From: Thunnus maccoyii
Taxonomy: Eukaryota > Chordata > Actinopteri > Scombriformes > Scombridae
Reading direction: 5' to 3'
Assembly (NCBI RefSeq): GCF_910596095.1
Contig: NC_056533.1
Coordinates: forward strand, 34,694,662 to 34,758,661
DNA length: 64,000 nucleotides
Made by a program: the position numbers and the translations under genes. How positions within the stretch are numbered: the first letter of the stretch is position 1; each line of letters starts with the position of its first letter. Below the pieces are notes generated by a model. That model was given only the letters and a program-made list of their open reading frames with translations. It was not told where the DNA came from and did no database searches. Of this stretch, positions 1-11,944 are shown piece by piece.

Positions 1-545
1 AAGGCTTCGTCACTGATCTTCTTCTTTCATATCTGTACTTTCAACTCACAGCTCCTGATGTCAAATATCGCACAAGCATTGAGGCTGCTTCTGTAACATA
101 TCTGAATAAAACCATTTCGAAACATTCACCTATAACTGAATGACAAAATCTATCACTTTAACAGATGAAACCAGCAATGTTAAAAGGAAAATTCACCGCT
201 GTGAATATGATGGTTTCTTAAAACTAGGTCACCTGTGTGGTAGAAATGTGCAATTATTTTTTTTAAATTGGTGACCTATGTCTAGAGAAAACTGAGAAGA
301 AGGCTGCAGGTTCCCCAAACTGCTCAGAATGCATTGCGTGCTTCCCGTCCAATCAGACTGAATGACTCCACTGATGGTGTGTTTATGGCCAGCAGAGCAG
401 CTGTTTAGCAAAGACAAAAAGTTAGTGAGCAGTTATATCTCTTTATTGAGGCTTATTTTCATTTACAAAACGTTTTTTTTCCCCATCGAGTCTGGATATA
501 TATCGATGCAAGGATCATAAAACAAACGGTGCGCTGGAGTTAGTT

Positions 546-2150
546 ATGTTCCACCAAACTGGAAGAATCTCGCATAGTCAAGATAGTCTTAAAACATATA
601 GGAAGGCCCTTTGTAATGCCAGAGCTGCATATTACTCATCATTAATAGAGGAGAATAAAAAAAGGCCTAAGTTCCTTTTCAGCACTTTAGCCAGACTGAC
701 AAAGAGTCATAACTCGATTGATCGATGTATTCCTATAGCTCTCAGTAGTAATGACTTCATGAGCTTCTTTAATGATAAAACTTTAACTATTAGAGACAAA
801 ATTCATCATCTCCTGCAATCAGCAGGCACCAATTTATCCCCAAACACAGGAACCTTAGAAACAGCTGTAAAACCTGATATATATTTAGACTGTTTTCCTC
901 CAGTTGACTTTTCTGAACTAAATGCAATGATTTTTTCATCTAAAACATCAACTTGTCTCTTAGACTCCATCCCAACTAGGCTGCTTAAGGAAGTCTTACC
1001 CTTAGTTAGCACTTCTTTACTAGATATGATCAATCTGTCTTTAGTAACAGGCTATGTACCACAGACCTTTAAAGTAGCTGTAATTAAACCTCTTAAAAAG
1101 CCTACTGTTCATTCAGGCGTTTTAACCAACTATAGACCTATATCTAACCTTCCATTTCTCTCTGAGATGCTTGAGAAAGCAGACGCCAATCAGTTGTGTG
1201 ACTTTCTACATAACAGTAGTTTATTTGAGGATTTTCAGTCAGGATTTAGAGCGCATCATAGCACAGAGACAGCACTGGTGAAAGTCACAAATGATCTCCT
1301 AACTGCATCAGACAAAGGACTTCTCTCTGTACTTGTCTTGTTAGATCTCAGTGCCACATTTGACACCACTGACCATCACATCATATTACAGAGACTGGAA
1401 CATTTTATTAAGCTGGTTTAAGTCCTATTTATCAGATTAATTACAGTTTGTACATGTTAACTATGAATCCTCCATGCACGTAAAAGTTAGACACGGAGTT
1501 CCACAAGGTTCTGTACTTGGACCAATACTATTCAGCTTATATATGCTTCCTTTAGGTAATATTATTAGGAAACACTCCATAAATTTTCATTGTTATGCAG
1601 ATGATACCCAATTATATTTATCAATGAAGCCAGATGAAGCCAAGTTAACTAAACTTCAAGCATGCCTTAAGGACACAAAAACCTGGATGAGCTGCAATTT
1701 TCTGCGACTTAACTCAAGTTATTATGTTTGGCCCTGAACACCTTAGAAACACATTATCTAATGATATACCTACTCTGGATGGCATTACCCTGGCCTCCAG
1801 CACCACCATAAGGTATCTGGAAGTTATCTTTATCTTCTATTGTTGTTGCTGTGCTTCTCTGTGTCTCTCTCTCCCCTCTCCCCTCTCCCTTTTCTCTCTA
1901 AACTCAACCAGTCAAGGCAGATGGCCGCCAAACCTAGACCCCAGTTCTGCTTTGGGTTTCTTGCTGTTAAAGGGCAAGTTTTTTCTTGCCGCTGTTGCCA
2001 AGTGCTTGCTCATGGGGTAATATTGGGTCTCTAAAATAAAAAGTACAGTCTAGACCTGCTCTATGGGGTTAGGGTGCCCTGAGATAACTTCTGTTGTGAT
2101 TTGGCACTATATAAATAAAAATGAATTGAAATGAACTGAAATTGAAATTA
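546..2150 (+). mobile_element. Broken L2/Maui-type LINE retrotransposon
   Basis: A degenerate non-LTR retrotransposon of the L2 (fish Maui) group. The first open stretch (546-1421) holds the segment before the reverse transcriptase and the start of the RT domain, including the fingers-type block [18 protein letters not shown] and the motif A region [15 protein letters not shown] second stretch (1474-1737) in another frame carries [20 protein letters not shown] and the catalytic YADD at 594-605 of the second kilobase (1594-1605). A third frame begins at 1724 with FGPEHLRN. The element is therefore frameshifted at about 1421 and 1720, and a small deletion precedes 1421. After 1833 the coding part stops abruptly and a pyrimidine-rich fish L2 3' end follows, ending in the GGCACTATATAAATAAA-type tail and a GAATTGAAATGAACTG microsatellite. 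No endonuclease domain is visible, so the copy is 5' truncated and cannot move by itself. Bases 1-545 may hold more of it, but I could not recognise them. Confidence 0.85.
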
Positions 2151-2999
2151 TGTTGATCGATGCAAACTTACCAAGAGCTGTAACGTTACACAAGCCTGAA
2201 TGCTGCCAGAGCTGCTGGTGGACAGTCAAAAGCCTCTGAGTCTGCTGTCTCCATCTCAGCTTCTTTTTGGGAAACAATCGTGGATGAAGGGATGAAAAAC
2301 TGCAACCAAATACTGTTTCTTTTACTGTTTAGGATGATCAAAGCTGGATGCAGCTGCATAAGTTGCAGGTAACACACAGTCATTGTTGTTCTGTATTCAG
2401 AGTTAAAGTCTGATATAATATTCTGTCAGGTTCACCAAAGCACCGCAAAGTTTGTTGCAGCACAGAGTTTTCTGTTCTCTCTGCACCAGTTGATGGTGCA
2501 GCTGCCTGTCCAGCTGCAGGTGCTTCTCTTCTGGCTGCCGCTGTACCGTAACTCCGGTCCGGTGGTCACTTCCTCTGACTGTCTGATTGCACCCACAGTG
2601 TGATATTCGGCCTCATATCATGAAACTAGTTTTCTTCCAAATATACTGACATATTTAAAGTATGTAGTAGTATGATATTTTAGTGTCTGTTTTTCTCTAT
2701 CACTAGCGTAACACGGTAGGTGGATTGTTTTGGGAGACCCACATTTGACCGTCCTTAAAGGCACCACTACTGATGCAGGCTGTTGTTCCTCTTTGCCCCC
2801 AACTATGTCACTGTACACGTCAAATGATGGCGCTGGTGCCGGAAGAACAACAGATTTTGCAGCGGCGCCCCAGAGACACAGAGAACATTAAAAACACTCT
2901 TCCCACTATATGCCTATTATGGATAGATAGAGATAAGAAAATCTGCAAAGTGGTCCTTTAAGTATTCATGCCTGAAAAGAGCTTTAGTTTGGTTCAGTG

Positions 3000-3370
3000 T
3001 TAATTTCCATTGCACGTAGCACCATGTGACCTGCCTCCTCTACCAGCCGTTGGCATTGTCTTCCTCCATGATAAACAGAGTTTCTGAGAGCGTCTGATGA
3101 GCGCGCGGACAATGTAGCGTTAATGGGTTTGTGAGTGCTGTTTTAATTTCCCATGTGGAGGCCGGGGGAGCCCGTCCTCCTGACCCTGGCGTGTGTCGGA
3201 CAGCCCTTCCAGAGCTCAGCGGAGAAAAACGGCCTTATTAGCCCAGTTCATTAAAATCATTAATAGTCATGAAATGAGAGGCACCAGAGTCCAAAAGGCT
3301 TAATGCTCCATCCATATTAATTAGACGCCCACAAATCTGAAGTGAGGGAAACCTGGGCCGCTGCAGCTCC
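3000..3370. other. Candidate conserved non-coding element
   Basis: A GC-balanced, non-repetitive block in gene-free DNA. It has long unique sequence with TAAT-core homeodomain-like words (ATCATTAATAGTCATG, TTAATTAG) around 3245-3330. It has no coding potential and no transposon ends. Its texture differs from the AT-rich, repeat-laden surroundings, which is how developmental enhancers near neuronal genes often look. This is inference from composition only. Confidence 0.3.
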
Positions 3371-3668
3371 CGCCACACATACACACACATAAACATGCAC
3401 ACACATACACACATTTAAGCAACCTGCCTACTGTGGCGTAACCTCCACGCACCTCTCACCCTCCCCTCCCCCAACTGTCACTGCCGCTACCCTCCTGTTA
3501 CCACTCCCGATTAAATTCCGTTTTAATTAAAACTGATCACATTAAGAAACTGATGTGGTTAATTAACTGGACTCTGGTGGAAGTGCCTTCCTCTACATCT
3601 GACGGCTGCATTGTAAAACACTTTCCGTCGAGGGAAGGAACGCATGGTGGGGGCGCCTGCTTGTAATC

Positions 3669-3699
3669 CCACCACCACCACCACCACCACCACCACCCC
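3669..3699. repeat. (CCA)n microsatellite
   Basis: About ten CCA/ACC trinucleotides in a row followed by a short C run. It creates spurious poly-Thr and poly-Trp/Val reading frames on both strands. Confidence 0.9.
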
Positions 3700-4049
3700 C
3701 CCTCGCTGCCTTCCACCCTCGCTACCCTCCTCTGCTTCACACAATCCTCATTTCTCTTTAAATTCACTGCAAAACTCATCTATCTTAACAAGTAATTTAT
3801 CTAATTTTCAGGCTTCAAGTCTCCTTAATTCAAGAAAAAAAAAATCTGCCAACGTGGTGCTTCCATTTGTTCCCACTGAAACGTAGGCTCTGCAGTAACA
3901 TCTAGTGTCATCTGTAGGAAACTACAGTTGTAAAAGGCGTGTTCCCTTCCACAAACCTTATTTTTTTGTATCAAATTTAAGAAATGTATGACTTTAGAGG
4001 GTTAATATAATCCCAATTCTGCATTGTGAGAAACTAAACCAAGTACAAA

Positions 4050-4470
4050 GTGCAGTCCTGTGTTGTTGGCTGTTAAGAGAGCACATGACAACTTTTCCAG
4101 TCACAGCAGACAGCTGTTTTTAGCAAAAAAAACAACCTTTAAGTCAACACTACCTGCTCAGCATCAAACACAAAGACACAGTTAACGACTAGCTGGTGAA
4201 CATAGCGGAGCATTTAGCAGTGAAAAGAGCCAGATATTTCCCTCGGGAGTCGGTGGAGACTAAAAACAGAGCTAAAAGAGAGTGAATATTGGACTTACAT
4301 TGACCAGATGGACAGAAACACGACTCCAAATGAATGATAGTGTTGCTCTGTAACTGCTGGATGAGGAAATAAGCAACATCTTAACTTAAAATATGATATA
4401 TCAATGTGTTGACAACTTGTTTCTACTGCCCCCAGGTGGCCATAAAATCAGTTATTGTCTGTTTAAGATT
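4050..4470. repeat. Interspersed repeat, family A (copy 1)
   Basis: A block that recurs, diverged, at 36980-37800. Shared words include the run around GACTAGCTGGTGAA/GAGTAGCTGGTGAA, CTCGGGAGT followed by GGAGAC/TGAGAC, and AAATGAATG(A/T)TA(G/A)TGTTGCTC. Non-coding. It serves as the uninterrupted version of the copy in stra6 intron 5. Confidence 0.6.
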
Positions 4471-4939
4471 ACTGTGAAGTGATCACCAACACTTGGGGAA
4501 ATTGCCATTGATATACTATTGTTACATGAGCAAAGAGACAGTAAAATAATGCTGATTGCACCTTTAAAAGAGACTGAATGAGGCTGCACAATATCAAGAA
4601 AATGATAGTAGATTCTTTTAAGGGCTCAGTGATAAAGTAACTAGCCAGCTAAAATTGATTTTTTAAGCCTTCCCTCACTCTTTTCTTCTTTTTGCATGCT
4701 CTATCCTTTTTATTTCTGACACACCCTTTTCTTTCTCCCTCCCTCTCTCTCTCTTTGCTTTCCTCTTCGTTCCTCTTCTCCCCTTGTCACATGCCTCACC
4801 TGTCTTCCTCGCCGGCCTCTGACCACACGGCACTCTTGCTAGCAGTTAGAAGTTATGGTTTGTGGCTGGTGAGCTGACAGCGCTACAGCAGAGGGCGAGA
4901 TAAGGCTGTGACCTCTCTGGCCGGAGAGGATGAGATGAA

Positions 4940-5200
4940 TACATTTACTCCCTGTGTGATGGTAGGCTGGGGCTGGGGAGCGGAAGGAGAGAAGGGGAAG
5001 GGAGGGAAGGAGGGGGGGGGGTCAGTGAGTGCTGTCCCTGGGCGCCTGCCCCCCCTCCCCAACTAAATCTGCTGTATCTGTAACAAGGGCTTCAGACAGC
5101 ATGGACGGGGAGAGGGAGGAGGAGGGATGAGGAAGGAGGAGGGAGGGAGGGAGGGAGGGGTTGGATAGGTGGGGTGTAGATATATATATATATATATGTG
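4940..5200. repeat. Purine-rich low-complexity tract with TA run
   Basis: GGGA/GGGAGG-rich sequence at 4970-5020 and 5100-5165, including a run of nine or more Gs near 5010, followed by (TA)n near 5180. Several G-runs lie close enough together to form G-quadruplexes on the + strand. No gene. Confidence 0.7.
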
Positions 5201-6172
5201 AGTGTGTTTCGTCTCTTCTTTTTCCCCAAGGCCTGATATTGGATGATGTCCCAAAATCAAGGCCTCCTGCCACAAGGCCATGATTCATCACCCTGAATAG
5301 ATGTATGTGTGGTTCTGTGTGTGTGTGAGAATGAAAGAGAGAGTGGGAGTATCTGTGTGTGCAGTACAGTACATGTGTGGGTGTGTGTCAGTTTCTTTTA
5401 GTCTGTCTACATCTAGTTTGCATTTCTTTCTTTTTTTCAGTGCATACATACATACATAATTAGGTATTAAACATTTACAGGGTTTTGTCATTGTTTAGAC
5501 ATATACTTCACTGGAATTTAACTCCTGTAATGCAAACAAAGGCTAAATTTAAAGCATGTGATAAAGGATGATTGTGAAATCTTATTTTCAGCTATAAAAC
5601 ATTCAACTCATTTGAATCAACATTTGAGAAGCTTGTTTTGTTCTGTGGAATTTTTTAGAAACAATGAAATCGTGAAAAGCAGAAACGGCGTTCTGCTGAG
5701 GAGGAAAAAAAGGAGTTGAGAATCTGAACAGTCGGCACTGAGGGAAAAAGAGTCACTGGTATTGCACAGTTACAGCATCAGTTGCCCCTTAACTTCACAT
5801 TGCATGTAATTTTAATGTTTACTGACCACTTTCAAAGGCGTAGCAGATGCACAAACCGCAAGTATCACTTCATTTCAGTACGAGAGATTTTAAACCTGCT
5901 TGTTTCAGACAGATAATCATCACATCCACAGAGTACACCGACCTCTGAAAAATGTTCCTCTGTTGTCAGAGCATTGAAAGTCAGCTGCAATGCATTGATG
6001 AACTATATTTGCTGAAAAATGTAACCAAGAAGACAAACACAAAGTAAAACAACTGACACTGTGAAAACTATAGTATGAATGTGTTTTGCTCACTATGCAT
6101 GTTTTACTTTGAGCATTCAGTTCAGACTCATGCCATGTTGAAAGTGATACAGATATGTTACTACATTTGATC

Positions 6173-6690
6173 ATAGACTGTATATAAAGATGGATGTAGC
6201 AAAGTGTAACGTCACCCGCTTGAAGCCAAGAGTTGCTGCTTATGGTCGGCGCCATCTCACCCACTTGGAGCCAGGACCTTCCAAAAAAGGAGTGCAATGT
6301 GTTGCCTTTCATGCCCTGGAAACACGCCCAGCTACCTCGGACCAAAGCGAATGCTAGCTTACTGGGCTAATGTTAGCTACTTTGGCTAAATTGTGCTAAC
6401 AGGGCAGGTATCATTATCAAGTAACATTAAACTTAGTCTGACTCAGTGAGTACTGGTGCAGGGGAGAGAAGCAGGTGAGCCAACTGTCAATCAAAGCTAC
6501 TATAAGTCTTCTGATCTTATTAACAGAGCGATAATTTCCAAAATGACCATCAGCTCACTTATTAGAGGGCCTGAATTTAGCGATTGAGGCCAGAATGACT
6601 GCTTGACTTAGTGTTTCTGGAGAGAAGTTGAGGCTCTTTGAATGGAAGTCGACTCTAGCAGCCATCGGTGGAATTGCACTTTAAGGTTCT
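6173..6690. repeat. Teleost interspersed repeat
   Basis: Begins with CATAGACTGTATATAAAGA followed by TGGATGTAGC and GTAACGTCACCC, a word combination I recognise as a very common non-coding repeat of percomorph fish. It ends near CACTTTAAGG. The exact boundaries are uncertain. Confidence 0.45.
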
Positions 6691-7807
6691 TTCACACTGG
6701 CTTCAGCCTCAAGTCGTGATAGTTGCCGGTTGGGTTTGAGCTTGTAAGATTGCTATTGTGACTGTTTTATTAAAGTGACTAATTCAGACATGAGACCGAC
6801 AGATTAAATTGCCATCAGATTAATGTAAAGGGGAGCATCCCTGAAAATGGTTTAAGAAAGGTTGCTGTTAATCTCAAACGATCTCAAATGTTGGAGCTTC
6901 CTTGAATGTACCAACATGGAAAGTTTTCCAGATAATCCCAGTTAACAACTTCATTACAATGCACAAAGAAGTTAACTTTGATTTTATTTTTGCTGTTATG
7001 GATTATCTATTTCATTCAAGGTACGGTAAAACTTTGTAAATTGATTGTCATGGACGGTGTTCTCCAATCAACTGAAACCAATAGCTGCCTTTTTTGATAT
7101 TATTCAGCATCAATATTAAATATTGTATGCATGACTTATATTTGATGGGCTAAAACAAGTAAATTTGACAGTATGTTGCTTAACATGAACATTTCAGTTA
7201 CACTGACACACCCTTGGTGTTTTCTTTACCCATAAAAGGTGTGTAAAATTTTATCCCTTAACTACAAATCCTATACATTTGCAATCAAATGCATCATCCT
7301 TCATTTTTGCTGAACATTATTGAATGCAGGTTGTGAAGTTTTAAATGTTCTGATCGTTCCCTCAAAGTTCCAGTCAGTCTTTGGTTTCCATTCATTTCTG
7401 AACTATGTGAAAATCAATTAGCGGACTCTTGAAACTTTCTTGAGTTGTGTAAATCATCACAGTGGACATTTCTTCCCCCTTAATTTCTGTCAAAGTTGAG
7501 TTATTGTGGTTACATTGGTAATGCAGCTCAAGTGTAGATTGATTTGAAAAGTCTGCAAATCATTACCTTGTAGAAATCATGTAACACTGACAAAAAACAG
7601 ACTTGATGTTCACTGTGATGAATTACAAGCACGTTTCAAGAGCTTTAAGTTTTTTTTATACCCTGTGGAAATGAATGAAAATCAATGGCTGCCTGAAACG
7701 GTTGACAAAACGCAATAAAATTTCTAAAACACAGCAGCTAAATGTTTAATTGTGGTGAGAAATACAATAAATTTGTTGTAAATCGGCCAAAAAACCTGTA
7801 AAACCCC

Positions 7808-8140
7808 TGAACATTTTAAACGTTTGTCTTTGTATGAGTGCGTATGTGTAAGCGTGTGTGTGTAAGTGTGTGTGTTTGTGTTTCTTTTTTGAGTGTGTGT
7901 GTGTCCACCAAGGGCATCATTTATCCACCAGCCCAGAGGCAAAAACAACCTGCTGCCAGTATTGATGGTTCCTCTTGCAGTACCTGTGTGGATTGGGTTC
8001 AGAGGTCACCAGTCACAGGCAATCAGGAGTAAATGGAGCCTGTGTAACACTAGACAAACGGCTAAGAGCTTTAGAACAAAGCCAAGGCCGCCGTTCTGTG
8101 TGTGTTGCTGTATATATATATGTGTGTGTGTGTGTGTGTT
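7808..8140. repeat. Two (GT)n microsatellites
   Basis: GT-rich runs at about 7830-7905 and a purer (TA)(TG) run at 8108-8140. They create spurious Cys/Val reading frames. Confidence 0.85.
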
Positions 8141-8389
8141 TTTTGTGTATTACTGCAATACTCCGTTATTTCACTCAACCTTAGCCACTGTAACAGGATT
8201 AATTCTTGTTTATTTCCAAGCGTCTGACCTTCCTGACGATCCCTTTATCCTTATTTCTTCTCAAAATTGCAAACCTCACCCAAAAGGAGTCACATCCTTT
8301 TTTTTTTTTTTTCTTCCATTTTTAACGAAATTAAATGATTGCTGGGTGAGCCACTCAACAGGCAAACACATTTCCAATCCTTTTATCCC

Positions 8390-8725
8390 CTTAGTAAGGT
8401 TTAACACTCTCAGCTCCTCCGGGCGGCCTCGTCCCCTGCTCATCTGCAGGCTAATCCAGTGCTGTTTTATTGTCTTATTGACTCTGCCAGCCTGAACGCC
8501 AAGAATCATAACAGCTTGTGGGAAGCGTCACGAAGGCGAGCTGACGAATTCGGCGTCTCGGAGCGGGGACGAGCTGAGGCAGGGGCTCTAGAAGAGGACA
8601 CATATCAAAGAGGTATTAAATGCACTGATCCGCCGTGCCTTAACTCTCTCTTACATCATCATAAAACATCATCCAATTTACCAGCACTGTCAGAGAGGAA
8701 CCATAATACATTTGCATAATGCAGC
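8390..8725. other. Candidate conserved non-coding element
   Basis: Unique, moderately GC-rich sequence with octamer-like ATTTGCATAATG at about 8710-8720 and several TAAT/ATTA words. It sits between low-complexity poly-T tracts. It has no ORF worth calling and no repeat signature. It could be an enhancer of islr2 or of a gene to the left. Inference from texture only. Confidence 0.3.
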
Positions 8726-8849
8726 GTCTTCACTATGTTAATTCTCTCTCAACTCAGCCATGTACAAGGACTCTTTTTTTTTTTTTTTGTGTTTAGACTT
8801 CTTCTATCTCTCTCGCTCGGTATATTGTGTGTGCATGAGTGCATTACAC

Positions 8850-9360
8850 CATGCTAGCATGTCAATGACTGTGAAAGATTATGGAGGTAAATGAGGCTCT
8901 CCAAAGCCCTCCAAGCTCTCCATACAGCGGTGTGATAGTGATACCGCAGGGCATCGCAGGAGGAGCAATAGAAACACATTACTGCCGAAATCACATTGCT
9001 CTCCTCCACTGAGGGGTGTAAGTTACCGGGGAAATGGATGGAGCACACGGGGAGAGAGAGAGGAGGTGGGGGATGAGGTTGAGCCTCTCTACAAATTTGC
9101 ATTGACACATGTGATCTCTTTTTAATTTTCTGGCTGTGTGAAATATGGGAGATGACTTGATTAAATTGTCTTGGCTGGATTCTGATGCAAAGCGGCGCAC
9201 GCTGACTGTGTGCACCCACCTCTGGTGTCTTTGTACTGTAAGTTCAAGTGTGTTAAAGGTAGAAAACGCTCCTTCAGACCTTCTGACAGTGTCTTGCATC
9301 ATCGATCTGTGCAGTGCAGTGCAGTGCAGAATTTACTGTCTGATGGGATGTTGTGATTGA
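8850..9360. other. Candidate conserved non-coding element
   Basis: A second unique block, with TGACTTGATTAAATTGTC near 9150-9170 and CATTTGCATTGACACATG-like words near 9100. It contains open frames on both strands, but none resembles a known protein and codon-like periodicity is not evident, so I read it as non-coding. Function unknown. Confidence 0.3.
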
Positions 9361-9499
9361 ACCCTGAGCCAGGGTCAAGTCTAGTTGGAGGCCGGCTTTT
9401 ATCAAATCTAATGTCTCGGTCAGTGCTCTTTTCTGTTTGGCTTGCAGGCAATTTTCTGTATTTTTCTTATCGTCATCGGGTCTCATGTGCAGAGCCAAA

Positions 9500-9945
9500 G
9501 CAACAATGAATTGATCTACTTACAAGTATTGTATCCAAAGCCTGATATATCTTATTTCTCTGTGCCGTAGACGTCCGTTGTTGTCCAGAAACCATTAAAA
9601 ACACATCAGTGAGCCACACCGCTGCACTGGGTGACATTTTCCTTCATCACAAAGAGTTTGGGCATGTTAGTTTGTTTAGAAACATCTCCAAAGACTAATG
9701 ACTGTCAAGTTTTCAGTCTCTGGAGAGTAGTTCTGTAGGCTATAAGGCAGATGCCACTGCTGTCACAGCTTCGCTAGCTTCTTGTGCGACATATTGCAAC
9801 GTCTTGACTTCATACCAAAGTTCTTTGAGAAATTTACAATGTACAATGTTGGTAGTTTTTTTTGTATGTGTGTATCCAAAGCCTGATAAACTGTATCTTA
9901 TCCCTCTGAGCTGTAGACCTCTGTTATTGTCCTTGTTGTTGTGTA
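9500..9945. repeat. Interspersed repeat, family B, two direct copies
   Basis: The words GTATCCAAAGCCTGATA, then TATCTTAT, CTCTG(T/A)G and TAGACxTC(T/C)GTT followed by TTGTCC, occur at 9530-9600 and again at 9869-9945. A third, inverted copy lies at about 13935-14010. Non-coding dispersed repeat. Confidence 0.6.
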
Positions 9946-10310
9946 AAAGCCAGCTCATGGGCGTAACCATGCATTGGAAGGGGGGGGGTTGTCTCCCAGT
10001 ACAGAAAAAATACCAATCTGTGCCCCCTAATATATAGTAGAAAATATATCAAATATGTCCTCCTGTTATAAACCCTGTCAACAGATCTGTCTCTTCTTAT
10101 TTCCTATTTATATTAACCTCAGAATCAGATCTCTACTCCACATCATGTTGTTCTGTGTCGACAGGTTCTTTTGGTCAGTCAGTGGAGGTCAACAAATGGA
10201 GAAAGTAATGTTATCTAAAAAGCGGAGAAAGCAGGATTGGCAGCCGGAAAAGGTTTTTTTTATGGGTACGGGAAGTCAGACATCTCTGGCCCATTAATTG
10301 GGATCAGCAT

Positions 10311-11915
10311 TCAGGCTGCAAGATCTTCCCCCTGCAGCCTGTTGCAGATGTCTGTCTTGACCTGCAAATACATCAACTGCTAAGCTTTAAACATGATGGC
10401 TGATATCTTAAAAATACCGATAGCTTAAAACAGGAAATACCATTATGTGAGAGGTATTTCTTACCCTATTCATGGTGGAGAAGTCCCTTTCGTAGTTTAC
10501 ACTCCTGATTGGGGCTGCCAGGCCAATGGCAGCCAGCTGGCTTATGGTTGGGTACATGATCCCAAACTCCTCATATTTCGAGGACAGCTCTGACAATACG
10601 GCCAGCTGAGTCTTGTTCTGAAAAGGTTCATATTATGATTAACACTGCTCATGATCATTTTATGTGAAAATATCACATTTTAAAGTTACCTTGAGTGGAC
10701 CAGAGACCACTTGATCCCTGAAGGAGGCCCATTCTTCAAGGACTATGCCAAAATCAAGCGGAAAAAAAACTTCCCCAACAGTGTCCTCAGGTGTGCATGT
10801 GCAATTTCGTTCGTATCTGCCTGTGGACCCAGTATCCCAAAAGCAGCAACTCTCGAGATGGGCAGTCAGGCCATCCAGATACGGATCCATCACCTGATCA
10901 AACAAACAGTGAGAAAAAATGTCAGTGAACTATTAGTCTAAATAAAACTAAATTGAAGTTACATCAATTAAATTAACCAAAATCTACATACCAAATTGAC
11001 TTAGATGAGAAAGATCGATTGCGGTTCCTTATGTTTGTGCAAAATAAACATGAAGTTAAAATATTGCAGCTGAACTGATTTGGGTTATTAAAGTTACCTG
11101 CTCTTTGATTGCCAGGAACATGACATCCTCCTTCTGGAAGAGCTTAAGACAGGCGTGCCAGGTGAGGGAGCACATCTGCTTGCAGGCAATGAAACGATAT
11201 GTAGCGAGGAATGAGTACAATCCCTTTGCACCAGGACGATCGCAGGTCTCTACTTCCTCTGCCAAGGCTCCCAGTACAGCAGTGATGTTTTACTGAAGGT
11301 TTTTTTACAGCTTCATGTTGAGAGAGCCATCGTGTGTTCTTTACTTGCTAATCAATGACAGTTAAGACAGCTGTATTTATTAGGAGTGACTGTACTATGC
11401 AAGTAAATGGCCGTGAATATTCAAATATTTCAATTTATTTGGAATTTAACTTATTCACCTTCACTTTCAGCTCACACAACCCAAGTAGCAGAGTGGTTTG
11501 CACTACTCCTAAAGTACAGGTGAAGCTACTCTAGATGGTCTCTGAACATGGCTATGTGTATAACCAGCCTACACACATCACAATGACCACTGAGGAGCCA
11601 TGGCCATTCATCCGTCAGTTGTTTCACGAACCCATTTTGTTTTCCTATTGAATACGTTTCATTTAAACACTCAATTAAGAGAAATAAAATATTCCAAATC
11701 CAGTTTAATTCCATACAAAGAAGAAAAACAAGTTAACCTACCTGCCATAACTGCAGCGCCGTCAGTTCCTAGTCCTAAGGTTAAGTGTGTGAGGATGTCC
11801 TTCATGCGAACAACGTTCTTCGCTGCCGCCACGACTGCATCTGCTTTCCCGACAGTCAGGTTATATGAGATCCAGGAATTGGCAGAAGAGATTCCCCTTT
11901 TTGTTTCCCCCAATA
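10311..11915 (-). pseudogene. hAT-family transposase relic, ZNF862-like, with introns
   Basis: Remains of an intron-containing hAT transposase-like gene. From the 5' side, piece 11915-11742 ends in GLGTDGAAVMAG at a GTAGGT donor. Piece 11292-11098 has LYSFLATYRFIACKQ and KLFQKEDVMFLAIKEQ, ending at GTAACT. Exon 10893-10690 (68 codons, VMDPYLDGL to VSGPLK) and exon 10617-10465 (51 codons) follow. The latter has the hAT dimerisation signature YPTISQLAAIGLA and ERDFSTMNR. A last piece starts at 10361 with VKTDICNRL. The last junctions are all phase 0 with good AG/GT sites, so the reading frame survives across three introns. Damage: a TAA at the start of the 11292 piece, and a TGA at 10313-10311 after which homology-like residues (INGP) continue. 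The N-terminal zinc finger is not found. Most likely a decayed copy of a ZNF862-type hAT gene common in fish. Confidence 0.6.
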
Positions 11916-11944
11916 TATATTGAACTATTATTAGTCAATGACTA

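Noticed and set aside
5920..6345. A 141-codon open frame on the - strand
   Set aside because: Runs across a known-looking fish interspersed repeat and shows no domain, signal or homology.
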